This document shows positions 47,290 to 57,299 of a stretch of 64,000 nt of DNA, one piece after another. Source of the DNA: Dermanyssus gallinae (Eukaryota > Arthropoda > Arachnida > Mesostigmata > Dermanyssidae); the NCBI GenBank assembly GCA_003439945.1, contig QVRM01000464.1, positions 1-64,000 on the forward strand, given 5' to 3'. The notes beneath the pieces were generated by a model. It was not told the DNA's origin. It worked only from the letters and a program-made list of their open reading frames with translations, and did no database searches. The first letter of the stretch is position 1. Each line of letters opens with the position of its first letter. The translations under genes and the position numbers were made by a program.

Positions 47290-48850
47290 CCACTCAACAT
47301 CATCTTGGCGTTGCCCCTCTGAAGCTCTAATGAAACCCTCTGTCAGGGGAACGCGGTCGATATTAGCTCCACTGTGGCCTCAAAGAGCTTCTTTTCAAGC
47401 TCTTTAGTCAGTTTGAGTGCACCCTTGCCCCAAACGCCAGATAACTTGAGACCAACCGCCATTACCACGTGGTCCTCAAGGAGATGCGCGTATAAGCGCC
47501 GTTTGTGCATCTCTCATTGGTGAATGATGTGGCCGACGCCCGCCCTGGGTACTGCACGATAGCCGGGGGCGTACGTGTTAGAGACTGAAACGTCCCACGC
47601 CAGCAGCCGATTATGGTCCCGGCTGGTAAGGCCATCCGGTCGCCACCTGTCGTCCCTCTGCAGTCCACCAGACTCAAGCGTGACGCGGTAGCCGGCTTGC
47701 CTAAAAGCGCGCCCGAGGCTGCCATGAATGGCATCGTGGCGGCCCTGCGTAAGCCCTGCCAGCTTAGTGCAGCTAAGCCGGTGCAGACCGCGCTCATGCA
47801 CTGTTCCACCGCATGGACATTCCTCTCTCTCCAATATGCCAATGCCAAGTCTGAGTTCACTGGCGATACGGAACTGGTCGGCGGCCAGCTTATGTACTGC
47901 CTACGAGGTCGAACGGAAACACGTCGAGCCACGCTCCGGCGGCGTCGAATGAGACCGCTTTCAGTCTAATATAGTATACATCTAACTCGCATGCCGACAA
48001 AAGAGTTAACTAGGAAGCCTGAGTGGCGATTTGGTCCCACCCCTTTTGCCTAGTGACCTGTGTCTCAGAAGGACGACCAGACTGACGCCCAGAGCCAAAC
48101 GGCGTCTTGGTGGTTGCTGATGGATCTGCCGGCAGTAGTGGCCACTTCGGAGGTGCAGCTATGTAATGAGGCAAGGAAGGCAGGCAAGGCAAATTCCATG
48201 GCCGAGCGAATGCCTATTTCACTCAGCCGGACCGGTAGGCTTGCCTACGTCCATGCCTTACCCTCGAGCGTCAAGCCAAAAAGGTTCTCCAAAGCTCTCC
48301 TCGCCTGATCGTCAAGATCCAAAGTATCTGACGGCAGAAGGAAGGCAGGTGCACGTACAGGACCCTTTGCAGTCTCATTGCGCGCCGGAGCAGAAAGTAG
48401 GCTTTATGTCTCCTGAGATGGCCCAGCCGCTGGTAAAGCTGGGAGAGTTGTTTCCCCTTCTCGGCCAGTGCCGGGCCAATCATGTCGGAAAACACCCCCG
48501 TACCCAGCAGGTCCAGTTTATACCGGTTCTTTACAAAAATGCCCGGGAGCTCGCTGTTGAATTTCGGGATTACCTGCTGTCTTTCTTTGTCTTCGAAACC
48601 TTTAAGGAAAAGCTTGCATTTAGAGAGGTTGAGTTGTAGCCAGCTCCATTGCTCAAACGCTCTAAGTAACACCGAATGATCGTTGTCAAGATGGGTCCCA
48701 TCGTCGAGTTAGAACAGAGGGACCTTGCATGTCGCCTGCTCGACGTACTGATGCAGAAGCAAGCTAAACGCAAGAGGGGCCGCTACGTCCCCCTACTGAA
48801 ACCGGCTGATAACGTGATTTCAGTCTCACCGAACATCAGGGAAGTCGGCT
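47290..48850 (-). pseudogene. RLE-type LINE relic (RT palm to endonuclease)
   Basis: Minus strand. It begins in RT motif B remains (GDVAAPLAFSLLLHQYVEQ, about 48815-48750). Motif C is LDDGTHLDNDHS with the YLDD box (its Tyr codon is now a stop), then LQLNLSKCKLFL, and a long thumb region open from 48672 to 48271 (LRRHKAYFLLRRAMRLQRVL). After a decayed 430 bp comes the C-terminal domain at 47834-47300. It has a CPCG...GLHRLSC finger, RHDAIHGSL, RVTLESGGL, DDRWRPDGL, LLAWDVSVSNTYA, then SLELQRGNAKMM. The RPDG and WD residues are the presumed metal-binding core of a restriction-like nuclease. (TAA)n lies at both edges (48852-48885 and 47153-47178). Confidence 0.85.
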
Positions 48851-48851
48851 G

Positions 48852-48900
48852 GTAATAATAGTAATAATAATATTATGATTATTATTTGTCATAATCATAA
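48852..48900. repeat. (TAA)n/(ATT)n at LINE 5' truncation
   Basis: Imperfect TAA units changing to ATT/ATAATC at the truncated 5' edge of the minus-strand relic. Confidence 0.85.
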
Positions 48901-48960
48901 TGGGGGAGGGGGTGGATGGCAATACATCATCTCTTTTCATAAAGACACCTGTGTTCCCCG

Positions 48961-49115
48961 TTTTTGTCTGATCATGGCCGATTATAGTCCACACCAGCAT
49001 TCACTTTGTTTTAATTGGAAACCATAAAAACAATTTAAGAGCGGCTAATCCAGGTCTTAAACCCACGACCTCCGAATGCAAAGAAACGGCTTTGCCATTA
49101 AATTACTTTGCTCCG
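48961..49115 (-). mobile_element. tRNA-derived SINE, copy 2
   Basis: Minus strand; aligns along its length with 16151-16312. The head keeps ATGGCAAAGCC (A-box region) and GGGTTTAAGACC (decayed B box). The body shares ATGGTTTCCAATT and the following GTGAATGCTGGTGTGGA-like stretch. The tRNA stems are more damaged than in copy 1, so this copy is probably older. It lies just beside the (TAA)n edge of a LINE relic. Confidence 0.75.
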
Positions 49116-49559
49116 TGGTAGATACTCCTCCCGAAACGGCCCACTCCAGCAAATGCATTAAATAATGACAGTGAATGGATTCTTCATTTCACGCGCCTAT
49201 ACGGTGGTGGCCTCATACTGCTTCGAGGAAGAATACTTGTGATTACCAAGCATTTACAGAAGAAGAGGTACCCAAAGTAATCAAACAAAAATAAATAAAA
49301 AATCCGCAGGCCTCGACCAATTTGTGTATAAGCATATTTAAACAAACATAAACATTCTGTGCCCGCCACTAACCAAACTGTACAATGCATGTCTATGCGG
49401 CTATAAAATCTCGGAAGAATATAGAAAACCTTTCCTGCAGCCAATTTTTAAAAGAATGATGAAGCAACTGACCCAACCAACTACCGTGAAATTGCATTAA
49501 TTAGTGCCGTTCATATAGGGGGACGATCTACGTCTGACACTGTTGTCTTTTATTAACAT
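49116..49559. other. Anonymous sequence
   Basis: No recognised feature. Confidence 0.4.
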
Positions 49560-49990
49560 TATAGCGCCAGCCGTTAAAATAAAAAAAACCGACGACATTT
49601 TTCTATAGAGAGAACTAGATATACGCGGGATGCTGCAACTGAACTTAATTACTAATTATCAAGGACGATGCTTATTAGGTCAACGGGCCAGTAGCACAGA
49701 GAGCTGGAGTCAATTTGTTTTTACATTTCTAAAGGAGTCCGTCAATGCTTGACGGACGCCTTTAGAAATGTAAAAACGATACACGCATTCTATGCCGAGG
49801 ACTTAGTGACTCTAGAAATAACACGAAACCACCTGTAGTTTTATCTCGGGAAACCTCAGATCAGTGCCAGGAAAACCAACTAACAATCAATGTTGTCAAA
49901 ACAAAAGTACTACGAGTTAGTCAAGGTAGATTGTGCGTGCCAGACGATCGGTGCATCACGACTGAGTACATAATGAACTCTTAAAAGAAA
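49560..49990 (+). pseudogene. LINE RT palm relic
   Basis: Plus strand. IRGMLQLNLI near 49630 matches LIRGMLQVNL in the 26.0-kb relic. After a disrupted motif B, motif C reads FYAEDLVTLEITRNHL (about 49788-49835), then NQLTINVVKTKVLRVSQGR (about 49875-49930). The catalytic box has YAED where YADD is expected. A 29-bp inverted repeat (49717-49777) interrupts the region between motifs A and C. It is a dead copy of the same family as 26.0-26.5 kb. Confidence 0.75.
49717..49777. repeat. 29-bp inverted repeat, 3-nt loop
   Basis: The left arm 49717-49745 (GTTTTTACATTTCTAAAGG...) pairs with 49749-49777 at 28 of 29 positions; the loop is TGC. It sits inside an RT relic and looks like a local inverted duplication. 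Confidence 0.85.
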
Positions 49991-51195
49991 TCCATAGGAA
50001 GCCCACCGCACAGGCCCGGTTAGGTAAACAAAATATATCGTTTAGTACACAAGCATTTGTCATCACAGGAAACGGATCTATAATATGCCAAACAACATGA
50101 CATGACAATTATCACTTTATGTGCTTAAAAGTAAATTGTTATGGAATCGACAAGTGCGTATATAAATGTTGCGTTGATAAGAATTAAGGACGTCACCACA
50201 TAGTCAACTGCATGTTTATCGAAACGTCGTCTCTACAGACAAGCGTCACTAATATTGTAAGCCTACGAAATGAGGTAAGAACGACCAATTTATGGTGAAT
50301 AAGCTTAAAATGAAAATAATGAAGATAATTACTCAGGCGCTCTATTTACGAGTGTGGTAGAAGGAACATCCATTACTACACAAGTTAAAGATGCAGCTAT
50401 ATATATATATATATATATATACTAGCATAATGATTACCGTAAGGAGTAAGTTCTTCAATATGTGTCTTGCTGTAGAGTAATAGGCAATGCATACAAGGAA
50501 AAGCAGAGTGATGTGTTAAAGACAATTAATACTATTTCATTGCCCCTTGAGTGTTAATTCTGTTGTCTGTTCTTCTTAGTAGTCTACCTCTCTCTTGCCT
50601 TCACTCTATTTCAGTCGTTTTCGATTTTCCTTGTGTGTTATTTGTTCGGCTTTCCCACTTGGAGTCTATCTGTCTCTTTTTTGTTGTCGCCGACTGTTGC
50701 TCAATCAGTAATGGAATTCTAATAATCACAAGTTGTTCAGAGGGAGTTCGTGTTTGTTTCTTTATGAAAGGGGACGGCTCATCTAAGCTGCCCTCTCGAG
50801 GTTTTCTGCCTGATCCAAAGTCCCAGAGGCTCTCTGTGTATGGGCTGGACAGTCTCTGTTGCGATGGCAAACAAACATTGTTTCCCGTCAAAATCGGTAT
50901 AAGAAAATCGATAGAAGAAGAAAGACCCTTGAAGGGGAGGGGCTAACCCGAAAAGATAGAAGATGGAAGAAACAGAGAGGGGACGGGGAGGACGCTAAAG
51001 ATAACAAAGAATAGTGAGAGAGATAGAGAGAGAGAGTGAGTGAAATGCTAGACAAAGGTTCTGACGACACCGCTTGGTCCACTGGGAGACTACTGGTCGC
51101 AACCAGACACCGAAACGGACATCGCACAAGGTCCGGGTTAGCCGCCGGGACAATCCCGCCGAGTGATCAACACAGGTACACAAAAGGATGCGCCG
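49991..51195. other. Anonymous sequence
   Basis: No gene recognised. A short TA run lies at 50398-50420, and GA-rich sequence at about 50960-51045. Confidence 0.4.
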
Positions 51196-51196
51196 A

Positions 51197-51224
<28 letters not shown>
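51197..51224. repeat. (TA)n microsatellite
   Basis: TA run of about 27 bp. Confidence 0.9.
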
Positions 51225-51228
<4 letters not shown>

Positions 51229-52149
51229 AGATCTATACGTTCGTTTCGAAAGTTGCGTGTGCCGCACTGGGCAAGCCCGGGGGATGACGAACATCGTTGG
51301 AAAAGGGTTGTTTGTCTATATGGCGGTAAGAGCAGGCCTGCATTGTTTTATGCCGTGAAATTCGTTTGAATATCTAACTTACGCGAACTGTAGCGCTCGG
51401 GTAAAGATGGCAAAGTTAAATACGCATTTCGGCATTTAATGCCATTTTATTTCCAGAAAGGAACGAATGCAACCTAAATCCTAACAAGTTGGATGTATGG
51501 GTACGCGCTCAGCATTTGCTAGCTGGAGAAGCGTTTGCTAGGATGCGCTCAGCTCCTAAAAAAGAACGAGGATTGCCCCTTTCTCTGCACCATAGTAACA
51601 GGGGATACGAAGTAGATACTATATGAGAACGTTTTCCACAGAAGGGCGTGTGGAAAACGGAATGAGCCCCAAACAACTGTCAAGCCCGGACCCCCTTTAA
51701 GGACAGTGATGTTATGTGTTTGATGAATGCAAATGGGTAGTCTTTTATTAGCGATCAATACGATAAATTGGCGGCCAGAATTGACAAACAGACAAGGGGT
51801 TACATTTCTCCACGACATTGCAATGCCTCACACATTCTTGGTCACCACTAAGAAGTTAAGGGAATTTTAATAAAATGTTTTGCCACATCCTATGTATAAT
51901 CCTGACACTGCTTCATCGGGTTAACATCGTTCTCTTTTAAGTTCCTTTAAAGGCAAATACTTCGATTATTTAAATGGTGTAAAAACTTATATTACCTATT
52001 ACTTAGGAAGACGGGATGCCACCTTCTGCAGGGATGGATTCATGAGCTTGCCTGAACTTTGCGCTATAGTAGTTGAACAAAACAGCATTTTATAAAAGCT
52101 TCTTGTTGTAACGACATGTGTCTTTATAACTGGGTGAAAAATTGATATA
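51225..52149. other. Anonymous sequence
   Basis: Nothing recognised. Confidence 0.4.
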
Positions 52150-52216
52150 GTATGCTGCCGCTCTAAGCGCCCCTGATATAAAAGGGTGCCAAGCGAACAA
52201 TAAATCAATCAATCAA
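52150..52216 (+). mobile_element. Probable LINE 3' end with (AATC)n tail
   Basis: Ends GGGTGCCAAGCGAACAATAA and then ATCAATCAATCAAT, a layout typical of CR1-like LINE 3' termini with a short tandem tail. No coding part was recognised upstream. Confidence 0.45.
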
Positions 52217-52218
52217 TA

Positions 52219-52603
52219 GTACAACTCGGCAAAGAAATAATTTTCCTATTGGAACAAAGAGGCGGAAATGTCACCTAAAGTGTGAGTAATTGGGCGTGAA
52301 AACCAAAATATTAGAATTACAAATACTTTAATTTCTTAGCAATTATCTTTAATACAACATTTATTCTGCTTTGGGCTATTGTAGAAGGCTATCCAACAAA
52401 TGCAATTTTTTTTCTCTAAACACGCAGATATGATTGGTTTGTCGATAGGATGACTGGGGATCTCGCCATTGAAGATTTAGTAAAGATATGTCAGGATAAA
52501 ATGCTTGATACAACCATTATTGGTCATTTTGCTCTTATTCCAAATGAAGACATTTCCGCCTCTTTGTTCCTTTAGAAGAAATTATTTGTTCGTCGAGTTA
52601 TAC
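52219..52603. mobile_element. MITE-like element with 55-bp terminal inverted repeats
   Basis: The left terminal repeat (52219-52272, beginning GTACAACTCGGCAAAG) and right one (52549-52603, reverse complement beginning GTATAACTCGACGAAC) are well matched, sharing AACAAAGAGGCGGAAATGTC exactly. TA dinucleotides lie at both outer edges (52217-52218 and 52604-52605), fitting Tc1/mariner-type targeting. At 385 bp with no coding capacity, it is a non-autonomous element. Related terminal sequence occurs at 59.7 and 60.2 kb. Confidence 0.8.
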
Positions 52604-52839
52604 TACACTCTAGTCCACGACGTCTATGGGTATTTCCATGGTCCTTCGCGACTCACTGACCGAGTTTAGCAAGCGCAATATTTACTCACAAACGCTGCGT
52701 CTTTAGCCCAAATGCATACACACCTGATGGTATTACGCTAATCTTCAAAAAACTGGCCATGCTTATAGCTAGGTTTCTAAAACTGATTTTCTAGCGATTG
52801 TATAATGACTCCAAAAACCCTATTTTTTTAAACACAAAG

Positions 52840-53680
52840 TATTGTGACCCCGATACATAAGGGATCTAAAGGACGCCTCAAAAACTATCCTTCCGTGTCG
52901 CAGTTCGGTCCGTCGTCTGCTCTGTTTTCTAGAGAGTCCTACTCAGACACATTACCAGTTATGTGACCGAAAACAAGCTATTCGGCACAGCATGGTTTTC
53001 TACCTTGTCGATTTACGTACACGAGATGCCGCACGACTGAACATTGCACACAAACGCCAACAAACAATTCTATTGCAAATATTTCAGTATAAAAATTAAG
53101 TTGTTTTCGACGGAGTTGATCATAAGAGTAGAGTCAACAAACTATGAGCGCTCAAGATTCATCCGCAGACCTGTCATTTTTTCAGGGAGTTTTGTGCAAC
53201 CGGTTTTTCAGAGTCAAGTCAGGAAATGCCTTAATCGGCCTGTGCACGGCACCGTCTGGCATCCCGCAGGGGAGCTGCGTCTCTCCAATCTACGTTTGTG
53301 CACAATTTTTGTTCGAGATATGAAACTCTATGCACTACTGACTGTGTCTTTTGTGCGCACTTTTGGAGTTTCGTCTTTAACTCGACGGATCTAATTTTCT
53401 CCACACATATTAGAGAACTAGTTAAATCAGCATTACAATCATGATTATAAACTTGTTGTTACGCTGTTTCAAAGCTGTGAAAAAGCCTAGGGTGTATCTT
53501 CGTCTGTACAAATCGATTAAGTTGTCTAAACTTTTCCAATACTGTTCAACCGTGTGGCATTCCCATTTATGTAAATAGATGAAGGCGTGCAAAGAAGATT
53601 CTTAGAGAAAATCCACAGGATATGCGACCTTGAGTCGAACGAAATTGTTTGACCGCCCTTAATAGACACACTCAGAAGTG
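52840..53680 (+). pseudogene. Jockey/CR1-like LINE RT relic
   Basis: Plus strand, several frames, in the expected order: KGSKGRLKNYPSVS (52855, the SNYRPISL region), QHGFLPCRF (about 52990), SGIPQGSCVSPIYV (motif B, about 53250), MKLYALL (remains of the ADDMKLYA box, about 53320), VYLRLYKSIKLSKL and TVWHSHLC (about 53490-53575, the VW.PYL block), then VQRRFLEKIHRICD (about 53585-53625). The catalytic ADD itself is gone. An old copy, same superfamily as the minus-strand relic at 21.7-22.6 kb. Confidence 0.8.
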
Positions 53681-53779
53681 ATGACAAACGGGTTCCAGCG
53701 GTCAAGTAATCGCAGATACCAAATTATATATGTGCCTAGATGCGTTGCAAAAATAGAACTACTTCGTGAACAAAGGAAC

Positions 53780-53783
<4 letters not shown>

Positions 53784-53823
<40 letters not shown>
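53784..53823. repeat. (TA)n microsatellite
   Basis: TA run of about 40 bp; another lies at 54321-54350. Confidence 0.95.
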
Positions 53824-53825
<2 letters not shown>

Positions 53826-54317
53826 GCCGTCTTACACGCGACAAAGCATTTTGTATTTTCCAGTGGTTAAACAGAATACATTTTGGCTAATGAGCGAAAT
53901 GAGTCATAAACGATACCGTTGAGACTCATTAATTTGTTCACAGGTAGTTATTTGTCTGAATCTGGCCGTTAATAGATGAACGTGGAGAGGGCGGGGAGAG
54001 AAACGCGTCTTCATTAATCAGATATCGTGATATGATTAATAAGAAAAATGTTGAAGCGCAAGAGCTAGAAAAGATACGGCAAGGCTGTATGACACAAACG
54101 TACACTTGCTTTTACTTACACAGATGTCGATCGCCATATAATTGTCAGTCCATTGCCGACATGACGATTATTGGCACTGCTGTTATCGTTATCAATGGTT
54201 AAGCGTTTAACTATGTTCTATTGGACGTTATCTTCTATGTTACTTTTGGCGTGGCATGTAACCGGTATTGTTTATGCGTGCTCTGTATTGTTTATACGCT
54301 GACACTTGCTGCTGAGA

Positions 54318-54353
<36 letters not shown>

Positions 54354-56560
54354 TGTTAATCCGTTGGCTTCCTCTCGCTAATAGGCCCTTAGACAACATG
54401 TCAACGCAACGTGTGTTAGGAGAAGCTGGAGATTGACCAGAAGTAAGCAGTTTGGAAGGGAGGGGGTAGAGTAGACTTGTCGGTTCAACTGTTGTGAGTT
54501 CACTCGGCGTCGAGACGGGAAGCTAATGATGACGGCACCGAGCTCATCGTGTTTAATCGACCACGATTTAAATCTATCGCGCGGAAACTTACAAACTTGG
54601 TTGGGCTCTGACGAGTTGGGTCGTTGGTCGGACTCCCCACTTCTCTTCCTTTCGGTTTTGCTCTCCTTTGCGAGGCCTTTCCTCTATTTCCTCTCTTCAC
54701 CCCACCCCCCTTCTCTCTCTCTCTCTCTCTCTCTCTGGGTGTTTCTCTACATCAGTGAGTCAGTCTTTCTCTCTGCGTTGGTCTAACGCTCCCGATCTAA
54801 GTTACAATACAGCTGCAGTGCTATTATTACCACTGCGACTTAGCTGGAAGTCGCTATAGGCGTGGCAACTGTGAGAGTCTCTCTCCCGGGGGGCCTCCAG
54901 CGGTCCAGATGACGTAATTTAGTGCAAACCGACGTTCTTCCAGTCTCTACCTCGCTTGCGCGCCCGCTCTCTCTCTCCCTCTCTCTCCCCCCTCTCTCTC
55001 ATCTTTCAAGCGTGGCACTGACTCTATTGTCCTCTCGTGAATGACGGTATGTGGCACCTCCTGGAGGGCAGAGGCGGGAAGGGGCTCTATCTGACTTCAC
55101 GCGGGCGAGCTGCTCCTTCATCTCTTTTTTTCTCCTTTTTTTTCTCTCCGTGTCATAGCCCCCGCTGTCACTGTCCACCAATGTCACACACAAAGTTAAC
55201 AACTCAAGTGATGCTGGCGCTAGCGACTACAGAGGAATGGCCCCCAAACGCCTGTTCGCCCAACCCAGCCCAGCTCAGTCGGGCCCAGTCGACGATAAGG
55301 CTCAACGGCTCAATTGCCGTCGAACTTTGGATATTAGAAATTCCAATTAGAAATAAACGAGTGAATAGTTGCTGTATTAGGGCGGCGGTTTGCCAAGCGC
55401 CACTGCGAATAGATGAAAGTGTCCGATGAATGGCGGACGTGGTAGGCGAAGGAAAAGTACGCCTCCGTCTGTGTAGGGCTCAATTGAACTATATTAATAC
55501 GTAGCTGCTGTGCTTATACGAATCATAAGTTAGTTGATAGACAGAGACAAAACATACGACTGCAGCGACAGTGACTACCGCGGTTGGTCTACAGTCATTG
55601 ATTGTCGTCAATTTCAACCACCCGGACAGGATACTGCAGATCTTTACCATATTTGTTAAGCTGGCGGTGAGTGTAACAACTATGATGATGACGACGATGA
55701 AAATGCTACCGGTGCCGATGTCGAAAATGATGATTGGTATTGTGTTCACAGCTGTTACAATTTTCAGGCCAACCGCGTATTTCTTGAGCTAAGGCTTTGT
55801 TCACTAGCTCAACTAGTTTCCAGCTGGCTTCCATATGCAATGTGTGGTCGTGTATTTATCGTGGCCACTATGCAATATCGGCAGCATAGCCCATAGCTGG
55901 CACTATGAGATTCTTGGGTGTTGCATAATGCACACCCTTTAGTCTAGGTAGTGTGGGGCTCTCAAACCTACTACAAACTGGTAGTGCCTTAATCGACATG
56001 ATCGAGATATTTGTGGTGCTACTTTAGTGCATGCAGGAAGCCGCTAGTCTGGCTTTTAGTGTTCAGTCCGCTGGCGCCGAAGAGAGGCGTTGCCGCCATT
56101 CTTCCGTCCTCTTTGTTTTCGCTCTCATAACGATCTCCACAATATCAGAGCATGCGTCCTACCATTAGTTTGAACTAAGCGTCCCTGAGAGTAGATCTCT
56201 TGTCATACTGCTCAGCACGTCTAATCATAATCAGGTCGACTGCCTCATGATATTGGAAGCCCTGCACGCAAAAAACGTGTGATCCACGCCATCGGTCTCG
56301 CCGGCGTCGCACAAGACATATATGTATACCTTAGTCCCCGATCTTCACCATATATGCCTGGAAGATTCTGAAAGAAGGCATCCGAGGGCCCCTTGTTCTT
56401 GGCATCAGCCTGGTCAGCTTGCTTGCCAATTGATGCGTTTTGGCCTTTGCATGGTCAATGTGGGTTTCTGTCAAGCATTACAATCAGGTGGTTGGCCTGC
56501 TTGTAGAAACGCGAATGTTTATTTAGAAATTTAATATATACATGTGAATTTTTAAATCCA
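53824..56560. other. Anonymous sequence with CT tracts
   Basis: No gene recognised in 2.7 kb. (CT)n at about 54711-54736 and 54966-55000 and T-rich runs near 55125-55145. The open frames show no domains. Confidence 0.45.
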
Positions 56561-56587
56561 CGGCACCGATGGTTCACTCCTCATCTA

Positions 56588-57200
56588 TCACTCGTGTCCG
56601 AGTGGGAGGCTTGCCCGACCTCTGACGCGATGACGCGGGTCCATCCAGTCTTTCATAGTTCCGAGCACCGAAATCGCGTTACCTCTCTGAATCTCTAGGG
56701 AAAGCCGTTGGCAGAAGAAAGTGCCCGTCCTCTTGTCCATCGTAGCCTGCTGTAAAGTGTCGCCAACCTGGGAAATTAGCGTGGTTGCGAGGGGCCCAGG
56801 GCCACCCAGTGTCTCGAATGCGAAGGGTAAAAAGTGGTACGCCCGGCCTAAGTTCGCATACTTTCTTATCTTTGATGTCTCGGCGCGGGAAGCGGCAGTT
56901 CCTGGGCGAGAAGCGCCGGGTCTAACAAGGGAGGGGGCCAGAGAGTCGGTCACCGTCGCATCCCACACCAGGGAACGACCCTTGTAGAAAGGTATCAAAG
57001 TCAAGCCGTCGGGTCTCTTGCCATCGTCTCTAGAAAGACCAGGCGGTTCCAGGACGCAAGGGATTCCGGCTTTTCTCAATTTGGCCTGCTTGTTTATCTG
57101 CATTATGTGACCGTCCACACAGGTATTCAGTTCCTGGCTGTGCTTTCTTGCAATACGCAAGAGCGTTTTGGTCTTTTACGGTGCAAACGTTAGGTGATGG
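56588..57200 (-). pseudogene. RLE-type LINE C-terminal endonuclease domain
   Basis: A minus-strand frame open for 190 codons (57160-56588). It has AGIPCVLEPPGLSRDDGKRPDG, then SLVWDATVTDSLAPS, then KYANLGRAYHFLPFAFETLG, then QRLSLEIQRGNAISVLGTM. It is the best-preserved copy of the RPDG/WDAT domain in the window. Glu of LEP, Asp of RPDG and Asp of WDAT are the likely metal ligands by analogy with PD-(D/E)XK nucleases. The finger that normally precedes it is damaged. No matching RT lies directly upstream; R1-like sequence follows instead, so it is part of a mosaic. Confidence 0.8.
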
Positions 57201-57299
57201 GACTTTATCCACTGATTGACCATCTGTAAGACGTAGTTTGCTCAGTCTTCCAATAGCTCCACGACTTTTGTGATGACTAAGCTTGCAAGCCCGTGAGGT

